Positions 36,984-49,367 of a stretch of 64,000 bases of DNA are shown here, piece after piece. A program made the translations under genes and the position numbers. The stretch's first letter is position 1, and each line of letters starts with the position of its first letter. Where the stretch lies: contig CASBPS010000042.1 of the NCBI GenBank assembly GCA_949126835.1, positions 620,001-684,000 on the forward strand, read 5' to 3'. Below the pieces are notes generated by a model that made no database searches, had not been told where the DNA came from, and was given only the letters and a program-made list of their open reading frames with translations. This stretch comes from Anisus vortex (taxonomy: Eukaryota; Mollusca; Gastropoda; Planorbidae).

Positions 36984-37553
36984 GGGCGTTTGCAATCACG
37001 TGACAAAAAGCACGTGATTTTTGTTTATTTTGTGTCATGGTGTACAATGGCCGCTGTATTAATATAGTTTCAGATAGGCTCGAGCTTTTTTTTAAATTGA
37101 TATTTTGTGTTTAAAATGATGATTAATGTATTAATATGGATTTTATTAATTTTATATTAGATTAATAGACCTATCACAAGTAGATTCTTACATTAAACAT
37201 GTTATATTACTATTGAACGATTAGGCCTACAATGAAAATAACGAATGACTCCAATAATTCACTTCAATAAATCCATTCAATCATTCAAATGCAACACTTA
37301 CCGGCCAGATATTTAGATGACGAATTGAGCATAAAATTTTGAAATTCGTTGAAAAAATACCATGTCAGTCTTTCTCTTGTACTATTAAGATGATCTACGA
37401 CGATTTATCTAATGATTTGTGCGTCGGATAGCCAATATTCAGATGTGAATTTGGCATGATAAAGAAGTACTTCACCATTGTTGTACACCAAGTGGCCTCT
37501 ATTTACACAAATGCGTCACTAAAAAACGTAAGCCACGCCAATTGCGAACGCTC
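36984..37553. mobile_element. 570 bp MITE with TA target duplication
   Basis: The left end GGGCGTTTGCAAT and the reverse complement of the right end GAGCGTTCGCAAT agree at 11 of 13 positions. TA flanks both ends (36982-36983 and 37554-37555), and copy 1 of repeat A has the unoccupied site (ACATAATCTAG near 7243). TA duplication points to a Tc1/mariner-type mobiliser. No coding sequence. Confidence 0.7.
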
Positions 37554-37866
37554 TAATCTAGTGGTGTAATTTGAGATTGTTTAAAAAATAAATTAAATGT
37601 CATAATTATATAATGAGAAGATATAGCCTACGTTGCAAACTTTAAAAGAATATATTGAATCAAATTTAAGATAATGCAACATGAATTTCATTATAATTTG
37701 TATGTATTTTGAGCTTCAGTGCTTGTTTCCATTATATTTCGCATCACATTGCATCGGCAGTTGTATAGGAGAGTAAAGTAAAATCACACTTGTTTAAAGA
37801 GAAATGCCCTTTAACTCTTTAAAAGACTTATGTTACATTATCTCTCAGATGTTTCATATAGAAGGT

Positions 37867-40090
37867 GGTTGTGTGTGCTGACGTATTTGTGTTATTGTAT
37901 TTCTGTTAACTGTGTGGTGATTGTATGTGTCGGTGTATTTTTGTTTGTATTTTCGTTAACTGTGTGGTGATTGTATGTGTCGATGTATTAATTGTGTTCT
38001 TGTATTTCTGTTAACTGTGAGGTAATTGTATGTACCGATGTATTTGTGTTCTTGTATTTATGTTAACTGTGTGGTGATTGTGTGAGCCAATGTATTTGTG
38101 TTCTTGTATTTCTGTTAACTGTGTGGTGATTGTGTGTGCCGATGTATTTGTGTTATTGTATTTCTGTTAACTGTGTGGTGATTGTGTGTGCCGATGTATT
38201 TGTGTTCTTGTATTACTGTTAACTGTGTCGTGATTGTGTTTGCCGATGTATTTGTGTTCTTGTATTTCTGTTAACTGTGTGGTGATTGTGTGTGCCGATG
38301 TATTTGTGTTATTGTATTTCTGTTAACTGTGTGGTGATTGTGTGTGCCGATGTATTTGTGTTCTTGTATTACTGTTAACTGTGTCGTGATTGTGTTTGCC
38401 GATGTATTTGTGTTCTTGTATTTATGTTAACTGTGTGGTGATTGTGTGAGCCAATGTATTTGTGTTCTTGTATTTCTGTTAACTGTGTGGTGATTGTGTG
38501 TGCCGATGTATTTGTGTTATTGTATTTCTGTTAACTGTGTGGTGATTGTGTGTGCCGATGTATTTGTGTTATTGTATTTCTGTTAACTGTGTGGTGATTG
38601 TGTGTGCCGATGTATTTGTGTTCTTGTATTACTGTTAACTGTGTCGTGATTGTGTTTGCCGATGTATTTGTGTTCTTGTATTACTGTTAACTGTGTAGTG
38701 ATTGTGTGTGCCGATGTATTTGTGTTATTGTATTTCTGTTAACTGTGTGGTGATTGTGTGTGCCGATGTATCTGTGTTCTTATATTTCATTTAACTGTGT
38801 GATGATTGTGTGTGCCGATGTATTTGTGTTCTGGTATTTCTGTTAACTGTGTGATGATTGTGTGTGCCGATGTATTTGTGTTCTTATATTTCATTTAACT
38901 GTGTGATGATTGTATGTGCCGATGTATTTGTGTTCTTATATTTATGTTAACTGTGTGATGATTGTATGTGCCGATGTATTTGTGTTCTTATATTTATGTT
39001 AACTGTGTGATGATTGTATGTGCCGATGTATTTGTGTTCTGGTATTTCTGTTAACTGTGTGATGATTGTGTGTGCCGATGTATCTGTGTTCTTATATTTC
39101 ATTTAACTGTGTGATGATTGTGTGTGCCGATGTATTTGTGTTCTGGTATTTCTGTTAACTGTGTGATGATTGTGTGTGCCGATGTATTTGTGTTCTTATA
39201 TTTCATTTAACTGTGTGATGATTGTGTGTGCCGATGTATCTGTGTTCTTATATTTCATTTAACTGTGTGATGATTGTATGTGCCGATGTATTTGTGTTCT
39301 TATATTTATGTTAACTGTGTGATGATTGTGTGTGCCGATGTATTTGTGTTCTTATATTTATGTTAACTGTGTGATGATTGTGTGTGCCGATGTATTTGTG
39401 TTCTTATATTTCATTTAACTGTGTGATGATTGTGTGTGCCGATGTATCTGTGTTCTTATATTTCATTTAACTGTGTGATGATTGTATGTGCCGATGTATT
39501 TGTGTTCTTATATTTATGTTAACTGTGTGATGATTGTGTGTGCCGATGTATTTGTGTTCTTATATTTCATTTAACTGTGTGATGATTGTGTGTGCCGATG
39601 TATCTGTGTTCTTATATTTCATTTAACTGTGTGATGATTGTGTGTGCCGATGTATTTGTGTTCTTATATTTATGTTAACTGTGCGGTGATTGTGTGTGCC
39701 GATGTATTTGTGTTCTTATATTTCATTTAACTGTGTGATGATTGTGTGTGCCGATGTTTTTGTGTTCTTATATGTATGTTAAATCTGTGGTGATTGTGTG
39801 TGCCCATGTATTTGTGTTCTTATATTTAATTTAACTGTGTGATGATTGTGTGTGCCGATGTATTTGTGTTCTTATATTTATGTTAACTGTGCGGTGATTG
39901 TGTGTGCCGATGTATTTGTGTTCTTGTATTTCTGTTAATTGTGTGGCGATTGTGTGTGCCAATGTATTTGTGTTCTTATATTTCATTTAACTGTGTGATG
40001 ATTGTGTGTGCCGATGTATTTTAGTTCTTATATTTCTTTTAACTGTGTGGTTATTGTGTGTAGCGATGTATTTGTGTTCTTGTATTTCTG
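37867..40090. repeat. 52 bp minisatellite, about 43 copies, two subfamilies
   Basis: The unit holds GTGTGCCGATGTATTTGTG, then TTCTTGTATTTCTG and TTAACTGTGTGGTGATT. The left half (to about 38770) mostly has GTGTGGTGATT with TTGTATTTCTG; the right half has GTGTGATGATT with TTATATTTCATTT. Two- to four-unit blocks recur inside each half, so expansion was stepwise. Confidence 0.95.
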
Positions 40091-40116
40091 AACTGATCGA
40101 TTGATTCGGGACTTAT

Positions 40117-40239
40117 AAAGGAACGGGTCCAAAAAGCCGATCACTGCCAGTGCTGATCCGGTCCCGTTCTTTATTTCCATGTGCTGGTTTCTATAGTTCA
40201 CTTTGGATCCGGGTCTGACATGAGATCAGATCCGGATCC
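40117..40239. repeat. Two consecutive hairpin-forming inverted repeats
   Basis: Hairpin 1 (about 40117-40171): AGGAACGGGTCC pairs with GGTCCCGTTCTTT, and CCGATCAC pairs loosely with GTGCTGATCC. Hairpin 2 (40205-40239): GGATCCGGGTCTGA pairs with TCAGATCCGGATCC, a 14 bp stem with one mismatch and a 7 nt loop. The surroundings are more GC-rich than the neighbourhood. Possibly a small palindromic MITE; role unknown. Confidence 0.6.
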
Positions 40240-43200
40240 TCATCCTGGACTCAGAGCCTCCGCCTCTCTCACGTAAGCTCTCTTGCGTTTGTGACGAATG
40301 CGAGTGATCGCTTATTTGCTACCAATCAATAATCAATATAGGCCTATATAATTACCGTGAGTTGGTTTATATGTTTGTTTATATAAAAATATTGCTTAAT
40401 TCGTCTTTTGTTTTTAATAAACGTAAGCCTATTACCTATTACTAATCACCGTAAGTTAAGTTCTAAACTGAGCGCCTTTTCAGAATAATGTCCCTTTGAA
40501 ATGCTTTCACACAGTTCATTTGCTTTGTTGAACTCAAGGTCTTATCAGGTTTTCCTTATTAACGCCTGCTTTGAAAAAAAAAAAGTTACACAGTCTCTTT
40601 TAACAAAACACATTGTAATCATTCGTTTAGTAATAATTTATTAAACAACTTTTAAGCTACTTGCTTGTTTTCATTAGTACTCATTTACTTCTTTCAATTG
40701 CAGGACTATTATTAACATCTCCTACATTTTTGAACGGCCTTATAATTAGGGCTCTAAGAAATCTTGATGATAGAGCAAAAACAGTGGTACCTCTGAAATC
40801 AGCATACCAAAATTATGTAAGAAACATAAAAAAATAACATAAACAAAAATGTTGTTACATGGTTTAATTATGGAATGTTTCAGTTTGAGTGCGGGTTAAT
40901 TAAATGCATATATGATAGCAGTTCGATCGAATGTGTTCTAACAAAATTGACATAATATTCCATCAAATACATTATACAACATAATTAATTACAATTCGAC
41001 AAGATGCCTGATACAACAAAAGCGATAACAATCATACAAAATGCGTTATTCAACCTAAGCAACCTACCTACCAAAAGGTTTATTTAACATAAGTAATTAA
41101 ATTAATACCTAATGCTTTTTACATTATTAGCTAGATCACCTCAGATCATCAACGTAGTGGCTAAACTCGTATACCTGCAGTGGTACACGGTAGTAATCAT
41201 ACCTGGCAATAGGCAAGGTCACCTAGACACCGATTTTAAAAGTCTCCACTAAACCGGACGAGTGAATCTCGACTGTATAATAACATTTCGAATTTGCAAC
41301 AGGGGCTTCCCCTTTTCCTCCCTTTGTACTCTTAATGAGATCGTATTGGTGGTTTACACATCATCGTCAGATCTTAGGTACAAGGAGAGGGAAATAAAAA
41401 AAAATAACTTTCTCGGAACGCTGTATTACAAACTGTTTTTTTTTTTTAGACCAACCACACCACTATATTATCTATACATATGTATACTTTAACAAAATGT
41501 TCAGCCCATTGTAGTTCTTAAATAAATTAGATGGTCTAATCGATACAATCAATATTATAATATATCGATTTTCTCTTGACACGAGACCAGGTCAGGTGAC
41601 GTTAATTGAACTAAGCTCTATTAATAAATATTTACCTGGTAGTCTAGGTTATCTCCATAGCAAAATTGTTAGTCACAAGTCTCAAGTTTAATTTCCTTTT
41701 CAACCTCTGGCTGTATGAGTTCTGAATGATTTAGTCTTTGAAAGGATGTGTACCTCAAATTTATAAAATCAATGTTAGTATTTACTATATTTTTTATATG
41801 TGTAATTTATTTCAATTAATAACACTATTTTAGGATTTTATTCACGTTCTATAACAAAGAGAATAACATTTGTTTGATCTATTTTTTCTAAGGTTATATG
41901 TAATGCATGTGTGATAGTTTTTAATTTACAAAAAAATATCATAAGAAACAGTTGCTTTACTAGAAAGGAACGGAGGGATTGCAGCCACAGGCGACAAGTT
42001 TTAAATAGGCTTCAAACTAAAACATTTATCGTGCTATTTAACAGAAAAAAAAATACTTTGATAAAAGACAGATACTTTAATTACAACTACAACTAAACCA
42101 CAACTGCAAGTAAATTCCGTAGCGTAGAATAAAATTACATAGGCCAAATATATCGTTGGCCTTAATAATAAGATTAAGTGGAAGTTTACACCAATCATTT
42201 TTTTTTTTTTGTATACTGACAAAGAACCTTAAGTTCAAGTTCGACTACTACATGGGGATTTCCCTGTTGACAAAACGTCTGTTTACAAATAAATGACATA
42301 TACGTGGCAGTCGATGCAATAAATAGCAACGTTCAAGCAACAAGCAATTTTTTTACTCCCTTTCTATTAACTTGTATTTTCTGTCTGTCTGCTTGCTTGG
42401 TTGTTAGCAAAACTTTGCATCGATTTTTCGACCACTTCCCGTCGTCCAATCGAGCTGAAACTTGGGTCACAGACTTGTCTAGACAAACAATACATTCCAT
42501 TAAATTTTCAGCATCATAGCCTTTGGAATAGTCACTAATACCTTCGAACAATTTGCAAATCGAAGAAAAAAATGCATGCATGTCTCTACCGGAAGAGACG
42601 GGAGTAAATAAAGTTTTCGGATATTTTTTTGTACTTACGAAATAAATAGAATGAAAACGACACAATATAGCCGAAACAAAGCGAGTTATCTTTTTTATGG
42701 TTTTTGCGGGCTAAGGCTAGAAAAAAAAAGGATGCGCACAATTTTTGTTTGGAAATTAATAAGTTATGATATCACTTAGATCTATATTTATTTTAATCTA
42801 TCAAAATATAAATTAAATATAAACTTAGTTTACAAAGAAAGGGAGTATAATAAAAACTATGTTTTTATGGGTTAGTTTTTTTTATCTCATTTGGTCTAGA
42901 CTTAAGTCTATGTTACATTTACTTTTCTCTAGATTGTTTACATTAATTTTGTTGTTTCTAAAATCAATGTAAGTATTTACCTTATTTTAATTTTTTTTTT
43001 CTTAACAACATCATTATATTTATTTCATTTACTTTTTATAACAAAACTTGCTCTGTTGAGAGATTGTCATTTATTTGACCTACTTTATATTTAATTATTA
43101 TGTAGAATGTGTGCAGTGATATAAGTGATTTCACAAAATAAAAAGTATTATAAAAAATAACGTTACTAGATAAGGGCGGACGGGGAGGCAGCTGCAAGTG

Positions 43201-44020
43201 TTAAGGTTTGAACTGGTACAAAACTGACATATTTTTTTTTTAACTACGTACGATAGCTTACTAATAAATTAATATAAAATATAAACTAAATAGGTTCCAA
43301 TTTACAATTTAATTAATTTCTTTTCACACAGTTATACTATTAAGTAAACAGAAATTGTGTTTGGTTTTCTAGCTGTCTATTTTTTAGGTGAGTATCAAAG
43401 CCTTATGTTTGTACGAGGGCCCTAATTAAGTTTTTTTTCCTAAATTTATGTGGGGACTCCTCGTGATTCGCCCTAGCTGCCTTCTGACGTTGCTGCGCTA
43501 ACCTGTGTACAGTGTTGTTGATTATGAATGTTAACCAATAACACATTATGTCTGAATCTGACTGCCAATTTGGCGAGCAAATTTAGCATTTCACGTCATT
43601 TAACTTCAGTTGCTCTTTTGAATAATCATATTCACAGTATTTGTTGCAGTATTTGCTAGTTAAGTCTCTATCAAACTATTTCTGACAGTTATACATGCCC
43701 ACGACACACTTTATAATTCATTCTGGTCTAAGTCTTTATAAGTGATGTAAAAAATATTGTTTAACTTGTGTTTTATTTCATGTTTTTCTCTTGTGTGTTC
43801 TTATTAAATGTTAAAAAAAACATATTTTATTGCATAAACATAACATAATCAATGCAATTTATATTTTTTCTAATTACAAAAATAATAGTTTATAAGCCTT
43901 AAATAAAAAGAAGAAATACGTAAAACTACGTTTTTTTTTCACATTTTTTCATTTATTCATCTTTATTGCGGAAATTGATTTCTACTTTATATTTTGATGA
44001 TTTTGAAATACATAACTTAA
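40240..44020. other. Non-coding AT-rich stretch
   Basis: No exon with supporting splice sites was found. 42333-42665 has a 110-codon minus-strand frame; the same DNA carries CCCGTCGTCCAATCGAGCTG, whose wording resembles an invertebrate dispersed repeat, so it is not called as a gene. The rest is low complexity. Confidence 0.4.
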
Positions 44021-44029
44021 TTTTTACAT

Positions 44030-44230
44030 TTAACTTGTTTCTTTTAAAGTAGCATACGAAGCTTTTAAGCTGAGGTAGTGGCTGGCCACAATACATTATG
44101 AATAGTGATTTTCGATAATGTCGAGACATGCATTGCATATTCCCTTCCACCATATTAATGGTTCAACAATGCTTGTTGATTTTCTGATGCAAGTTTTAAC
44201 ACACAAGCCACCTTAAAACTCTATGAATTT
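44030..44230 (-). pseudogene. Possible hAT C-terminal (dimerisation) remnant
   Basis: On the minus strand, a PLIWWK-like motif near 44160 is followed, after a frame change, by TLSKITIHN and WPATTSA. These resemble the PLxWW...LSxIA..L.iPATSA pattern of hAT family dimerisation domains. Stops and shifts are frequent. It may be independent of the hAT coding sequence at 45.3-51.0 kb. Weak call. Confidence 0.3.
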
Positions 44231-45269
44231 GCTTGATCCACGACCATTTATGTACTTTTCATGACAAATGTTTTTCCAAACTGGCAATTTATTATTATTA
44301 AAAATTATTTTTAAATTTTACCCAAAAAATATAAAATATTCAAACAATAAATTAAAAAAAAAAATTATACAGTAATAAAATAAATTTCTTTTTGAGACCT
44401 TAAAATATAAAAAAGAAACACAAAAGCAACCAACGAATATAAAACAAAAAACAGTTGAATTATTTCAAGTTCACATCACTATTATGGTCTTAATTGACTC
44501 CTCATGCTTTACGAACATTATATTTTTAAGAAAGAATAGGACTGAGAAAATAAATTCAGTTATTACTGGACCAAAATATTTTTTTTATTGCATATACATA
44601 TATATCTTGAGTGAAATGTTTTATGACATAAACATGGTTGCCATGGTTACGGCTACCATTTTAAAAATAAATAAACATTACAAAAGTTTATAAATTTTAA
44701 AAAAGTATTATAGATATTTTGGTTTCTAGGGTGTTTTTTTTGTAGTACTATTACCATTGTAGGTACTAAACACAATTTTATTTAGATATTATGATGTTAA
44801 ACACATTTTTTAATGATTTCTTGTTTATTTTAGTATTGGATTTTGTATAAAGTTAATTAATTTTTCTTTTAATAGATTTTACAGACAAACTAATTATAAT
44901 ATCACCTTTTAAACTTAACTAGTACCTCTAAGTATTATATATAAAGCTACTTGCTAAATGTCTCACCGTGTTATCTCTAATGCCTCTAAATATTTTACAA
45001 ATATCATAGCACAAACACAAAAAAAACACATATTGAGAAAAACGCATCTAAAAGCAAAGAATCGACAAATATATTGAGTTTACACACATGTTTCAAACTC
45101 AATATTTCAGTACAAAACCGTAATTTTTTTTTCAATTTTAGTTTACGCATTTTTGCTACCATTAGGTTTCACAAGCAATTTTTGGCAAAAACTAAAAAAT
45201 CTCTATTTTTTAGCACTTTTATATGCCCAAATATGCCCCCACTTAGTCATATTCACCCTTAAAACTCTT

Positions 45270-46261
45270 CTTTATGTCTTTAAAAAGCAATTGACGCAAA
45301 ATGTCTGATTAAATACCGAGAAAACTTAGGCCATACACTTTTCCTGAGTCAGTAATTTTCGCAACCTGTTGTTTTTGTTTTTATCAATTGAATTAGGAGA
45401 ATGATGGTTCACTAGATACATTGACAACCATAAGTACCAGATACATTCTTAGGGAAACTTTAATGTTTGGAAAAGTATCTGCCATACGATGATCAACAAT
45501 CAATTTTTGAATTAACTGTCAAGTTTGGTTTATCCTACATTAAATCACTATTGTACTTGGATAGTTCAACCAGTTTATTACCGAGGCAATCGTCCAGAAC
45601 TTTGTCATAAATATGGACACATTTCACGACTGTGTGGTTAATTTCATCAGCGGTAATATTGTTAGTTTTACCAAGGAATCTAAATTGTTTACTAATAATA
45701 ATGTATGCACTAATACGCTGATCAAGTTATTGCTTCTACTGGTCTATAACTGGAAGAAAACTGAGGGATTTCTCAGTTGGTGTTAACTCTGCTTCTTGTG
45801 CTTGTCCTTAGACAAGTGATGTCACACGATCACTACGACGACGTTGTCTGGTACTGATTTTAACATATTTGGTTGTCTCAGACTTCACTTTTCCTTGAGA
45901 TTCATAATCATCAAAGCTGTTTCGCTTGGATTCAACAAAAGTTTTAAGAGACTTGAGACATGCACTTGTCACTTTGAAGCCCATATGTCACATAATAATA
46001 TGTGGCTCTTGAAGGACTTTACTTGTGGACTTTAAACGTTCTAAACATCCATGCCAAAATTCAGCATATATGTCCACCTTAAAAGATGACATTGGGTTAA
46101 AAAGGCCACCAGCCTGTGAACGGGTAATGGCTTTCTCGTTATCATCATGGGCAATAGACTCCAAAGCTTCTGTATCAGGTTATTTCCTGCTGCCAATGCG
46201 CGCGTCGCATCATACCATCAAGACTAGCATGTTTCTGACAGTTTCTTTGGTACATAAAGTG
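45270..46261 (-). pseudogene. hAT transposase (ZMYM1/DUF4371-like), C-terminal part
   Basis: Minus-strand segments in order: DATRALAAGNN and EKAITRSQAGGLFN with FWHGCLERL (45990-46200), SLKTFVESKRNSFDDYE near 45900, and the hAT dimerisation region FPNIKVSLRMYLVLMV near 45440, where SSEPSFS replaces the usual S-x-ER-x-FS. This is the order in DUF4371/hAT proteins related to ZMYM1. Several stops (near 46205, 46005, 45790 and 45400) make it dead. It continues at 50561 beyond the LTR element. Confidence 0.65.
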
Positions 46262-47454
46262 TGTCAAGAACCTCCTCTAATTAATTACAATAACATTTAA
46301 ATGACTACTTTACTTCTATAGTCATGGGCTCGCTTAATTAGGAAGGTGCCAGATCTTAATAATTACATAGAAAAACAATGTAACTAAAACATTTACACAT
46401 ACGTAAATGAAACAACAAACACATGATGTTTGATTAATAGAACTACTATAAACTATTATACTTTTATTAATAGTGATTTTAAGGATAGAGATAATATAAA
46501 ATTAAATAATATCAAACTGATATATAGTAAACACAAAGGAAAACATTATATCTATACTAAATGGTTATTACACGCATATGAAACGTAATATATAAAAGAA
46601 TGTTATCAAAACACAACCGTTACAATATCATAGCCTACGCCACACGTCTCCACTGGCTTGGTCCTCAACGGCATCACACTGCCTCTCGTCTGACGCACCA
46701 CCGGACGCACTACTGAAGTACTGATGCACCAAACTGCCATCAGCAACCAGTCTACACCGCGGCCGTCTACACGTCACTACTAAGCCACTGCCACGTCAAC
46801 CACCGCCAGCCACCGGCCTTTTGCCACCAGTAGTCAGCCACTTTGCCACCAGCTAACCACCACTCTCGGCCATGTTGCTACGGTCACCACCGCTACCAAA
46901 CTATGGGTCCCCAGCCTCAGCACGGTCCTGGGTACGGGCCGTCACCTACATAATAAACAATAAAACCCCTTAATGTTGTCCTAAACTATATCTATATATC
47001 TATATATTGTCTATTGGAAGGTATCGATGCAAAACTCAACTCATCCGTGTCAGAAAACACTCATATGTCTGTGGACAGTTGACTTGGCTTGGGTGTGATC
47101 CAAACATCAGACCACAAGTCCAAGTTCTGTACCCAAACCCTCAGTGTCTCTGCGTTAAATAGTTTTGCATCGAACCCACCAAGTCCCACACCTGTCAGTG
47201 TCTAACTAGATTTATTATCGTGCTGGATTCTGTCTCTCTTTGTCCATGCAGAGTCCCCCTCACTGTCGCACCAGTATCAAGTATCACTAGCTCCAGTCTC
47301 GGTGTTTACAGTCCATACTAGCCTACACCTACACACTAAACTTGTCTCTAAACCTATAGATCGTCCTTGCCAAACATTCCTAAGTCGATCTATGTTTCTG
47401 TTATGTTGTTGTGATGCCGTGATACCAAGCCTCGAATAAAATAACTCCTTGACA
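46262..47454 (-). repeat. 3' LTR of the young LTR element
   Basis: 1193 bp, paired with 49368-50560. It contains a GC-rich section at 46640-46945 with many GCCACC and CCACCG words, unlike the AT-rich flanks. Confidence 0.93.
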
Positions 47455-47498
47455 TCATCCCCCTTCGCTTTGACTATTTTTGGTATCAAAAAATAGTC
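47455..47498 (-). promoter_or_regulatory. Polypurine tract with adjacent hairpin
   Basis: The minus strand reads AAAGCGAAGGGGGATGA directly before the 3' LTR, the expected primer site for plus-strand synthesis. Next to it, 47472-47498 (GACTATTTTT..AAAAAATAGTC) forms an 11 bp stem. Confidence 0.65.
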
Positions 47499-49349
47499 AC
47501 ACATGCAACTAAAACAAAAACAAACAATTGAATTATAAATCTACATTGTACATCATCATCCTATGTACGATATTGAGTTTCTAAGTCTAAAACAGAAAGT
47601 GGTGAATGTCTAAATTCAATCCTAAGTAGCATCTAATACAAATTCAAAAATAAAGAATACAAAATTCATCTAAAATCAAAAGTTACAAAATTCAGCTAAA
47701 ATCAAAAGATCAATATTTCAAACCGAACTAATTAATGCTCATATCAAAGACAATAGTATATAGAGAAGCGGTCTGTGCTCCAAGTATTGAAGTTCATCCC
47801 AGCTAGGTACCAAGGCAGGCGCCGTAAACAGGTACAAACACGCTGTCACATGCGTCCGTGGATACACTCAGCCCCAAAACACTCAACCACTGGACACACA
47901 AAATCGCATAAGTCTATAGCCTATGTCTGTACTCACAACTTCGTCTATACCACATTCCTGTAGGACAAACTGATTCGTAAAGAAAACAAAAATATTTAAA
48001 TTCAACATGTTTGTCAGCCCACACTGCACTATCGACTATAAACTGACTAAACGCGCCAGATACTATCTAAAGCTCTATTCCTACCACTAAATCCAAATGT
48101 AATGCACGTTATTATTGTAGACTTTAACTGACTTGGAACATAGTTGCTAGACATATACTTACTACTAACGTTTTGAAACAAACAAACAAACAAAACGCGA
48201 CCCGACAAACTTATCGAACCCATACTATATATGGGACTTACTTATAGGCCTACTGAACGGACTCGAGCTTTTCTAACCAAAATGGTACACTGTCATCACT
48301 ATCATTATTATATTCAACCGAAATAGTAGGCCTACTAACAAAAACGGTTTTGTACATCTAAACTCCGATCTTCGTTTACAACAAAAAAAATCTATTTCCC
48401 AATTCAAATGGGGCTTCCGTGTATTATGTGTTCTTTTGTCCAACTGACGGGAAAATTCACCGCCAAAAGACAAATATGATTCATATTGTCTCAATACTCG
48501 CAGTTGTAGTTATATCTCTAATCAACTTTGCAAACTCAACACCCCTGGTTAAAAGCAAGTCAAAACAGAGACATCTTCACCCTCTAGCTATACCAACACT
48601 CGCTACAACAAAATGTACGATGATGTATAATCTAGTGATGGAAACCCAACTCTCACAAGATACTCAACACCTCTTTATATCCAACACTCACTGATACCAC
48701 AATGCAGTGTTCAGAGGCAGAACCAACAACCCCAACACAGACAAAACTGACACACCGGTGACGGCCCAGAGAACAAAACTATTCCACCCAAACAAACGCT
48801 GTGTACTAAAGTGACCCTAAGTACCGTTAAAAGACACTCTTCACCCCTTATTGTATTGGTAGCACCCCGCACCAAAAACACACACACAGAGAGAAAAGGA
48901 AAACAGACTTAGCCTCCCCCGTGTGTAGGGATGGTATCAACTTTCATTCAACCTCCAGCGTCCAGCACCCATCAATAACCATGTGACACCAGGTAACTTG
49001 GAAGAGCACAGCCCGCTTGCAGAAGACAGGAATTCACGTTGGACGAGAAAAAAAAACACAGCTGGGAAAAAATCTTTAATGGAGAAAAAAAAGTTACAAA
49101 ATAAAATTTCAGCAAAATGCAAACAACAACAACTAATTTTTGCAAATAATAGTTCAAATATGCTTCGCAATACAATCTTTCTTTTAAACAGGTCTTAAAA
49201 TGTCACAATATTAATTATTATTGTGTAATAGAGAGAGAAAAAAATAATACTTGCAAAAAAAATATGTGAGACGATCTCCTAGAATAACACAATCTTCTTA
49301 TTATGTAAAATAGGCCTACATGTACAAGTATACTATGCAAACCCATTTC
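47499..49349. other. Interior of the young LTR element, non-coding
   Basis: No retroviral-type domain is visible in any frame. Short open frames of 60-90 codons lack motifs. The DNA probably serves only as packaged template, with any packaging signal near the primer site. Confidence 0.6.
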
Positions 49350-49367
49350 TTTTGGACAGGCCCCCAT

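Larger units (their letters stand above)
35941..37866. repeat. Dispersed repeat A, copy 2, with two extra segments
   Basis: This matches 6792-7557 in three collinear blocks: 35941-36272, about 36863-36983, and 37554-37866. The gaps hold a segment of about 590 bp (36273-36862) of unknown origin and a 570 bp MITE (36984-37553). Its right end meets the 52 bp minisatellite directly. Confidence 0.75.

Noticed and set aside
42333..42665. 110-codon minus-strand open frame
   Set aside because: No splice context or domain is seen, and the wording (CCGTCGTCCAATCGAGCTG) looks like a dispersed repeat; support is too weak for a gene call.
44873..44882. AGATTTTACAG near 44875 as a target duplication partner of GATTTTAC at 51029, which would bound the hAT element
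   Set aside because: The sequence that follows does not match the CAGGGGCGTA end seen at 51028, and the offset is wrong by one base; an 8 bp match in AT-rich DNA is not decisive.
48419..48694. 91-codon frame with a hydrophobic start inside the young LTR element
   Set aside because: It lies antisense to the element's direction, has no retroviral domain and no conservation evidence; treated as chance.
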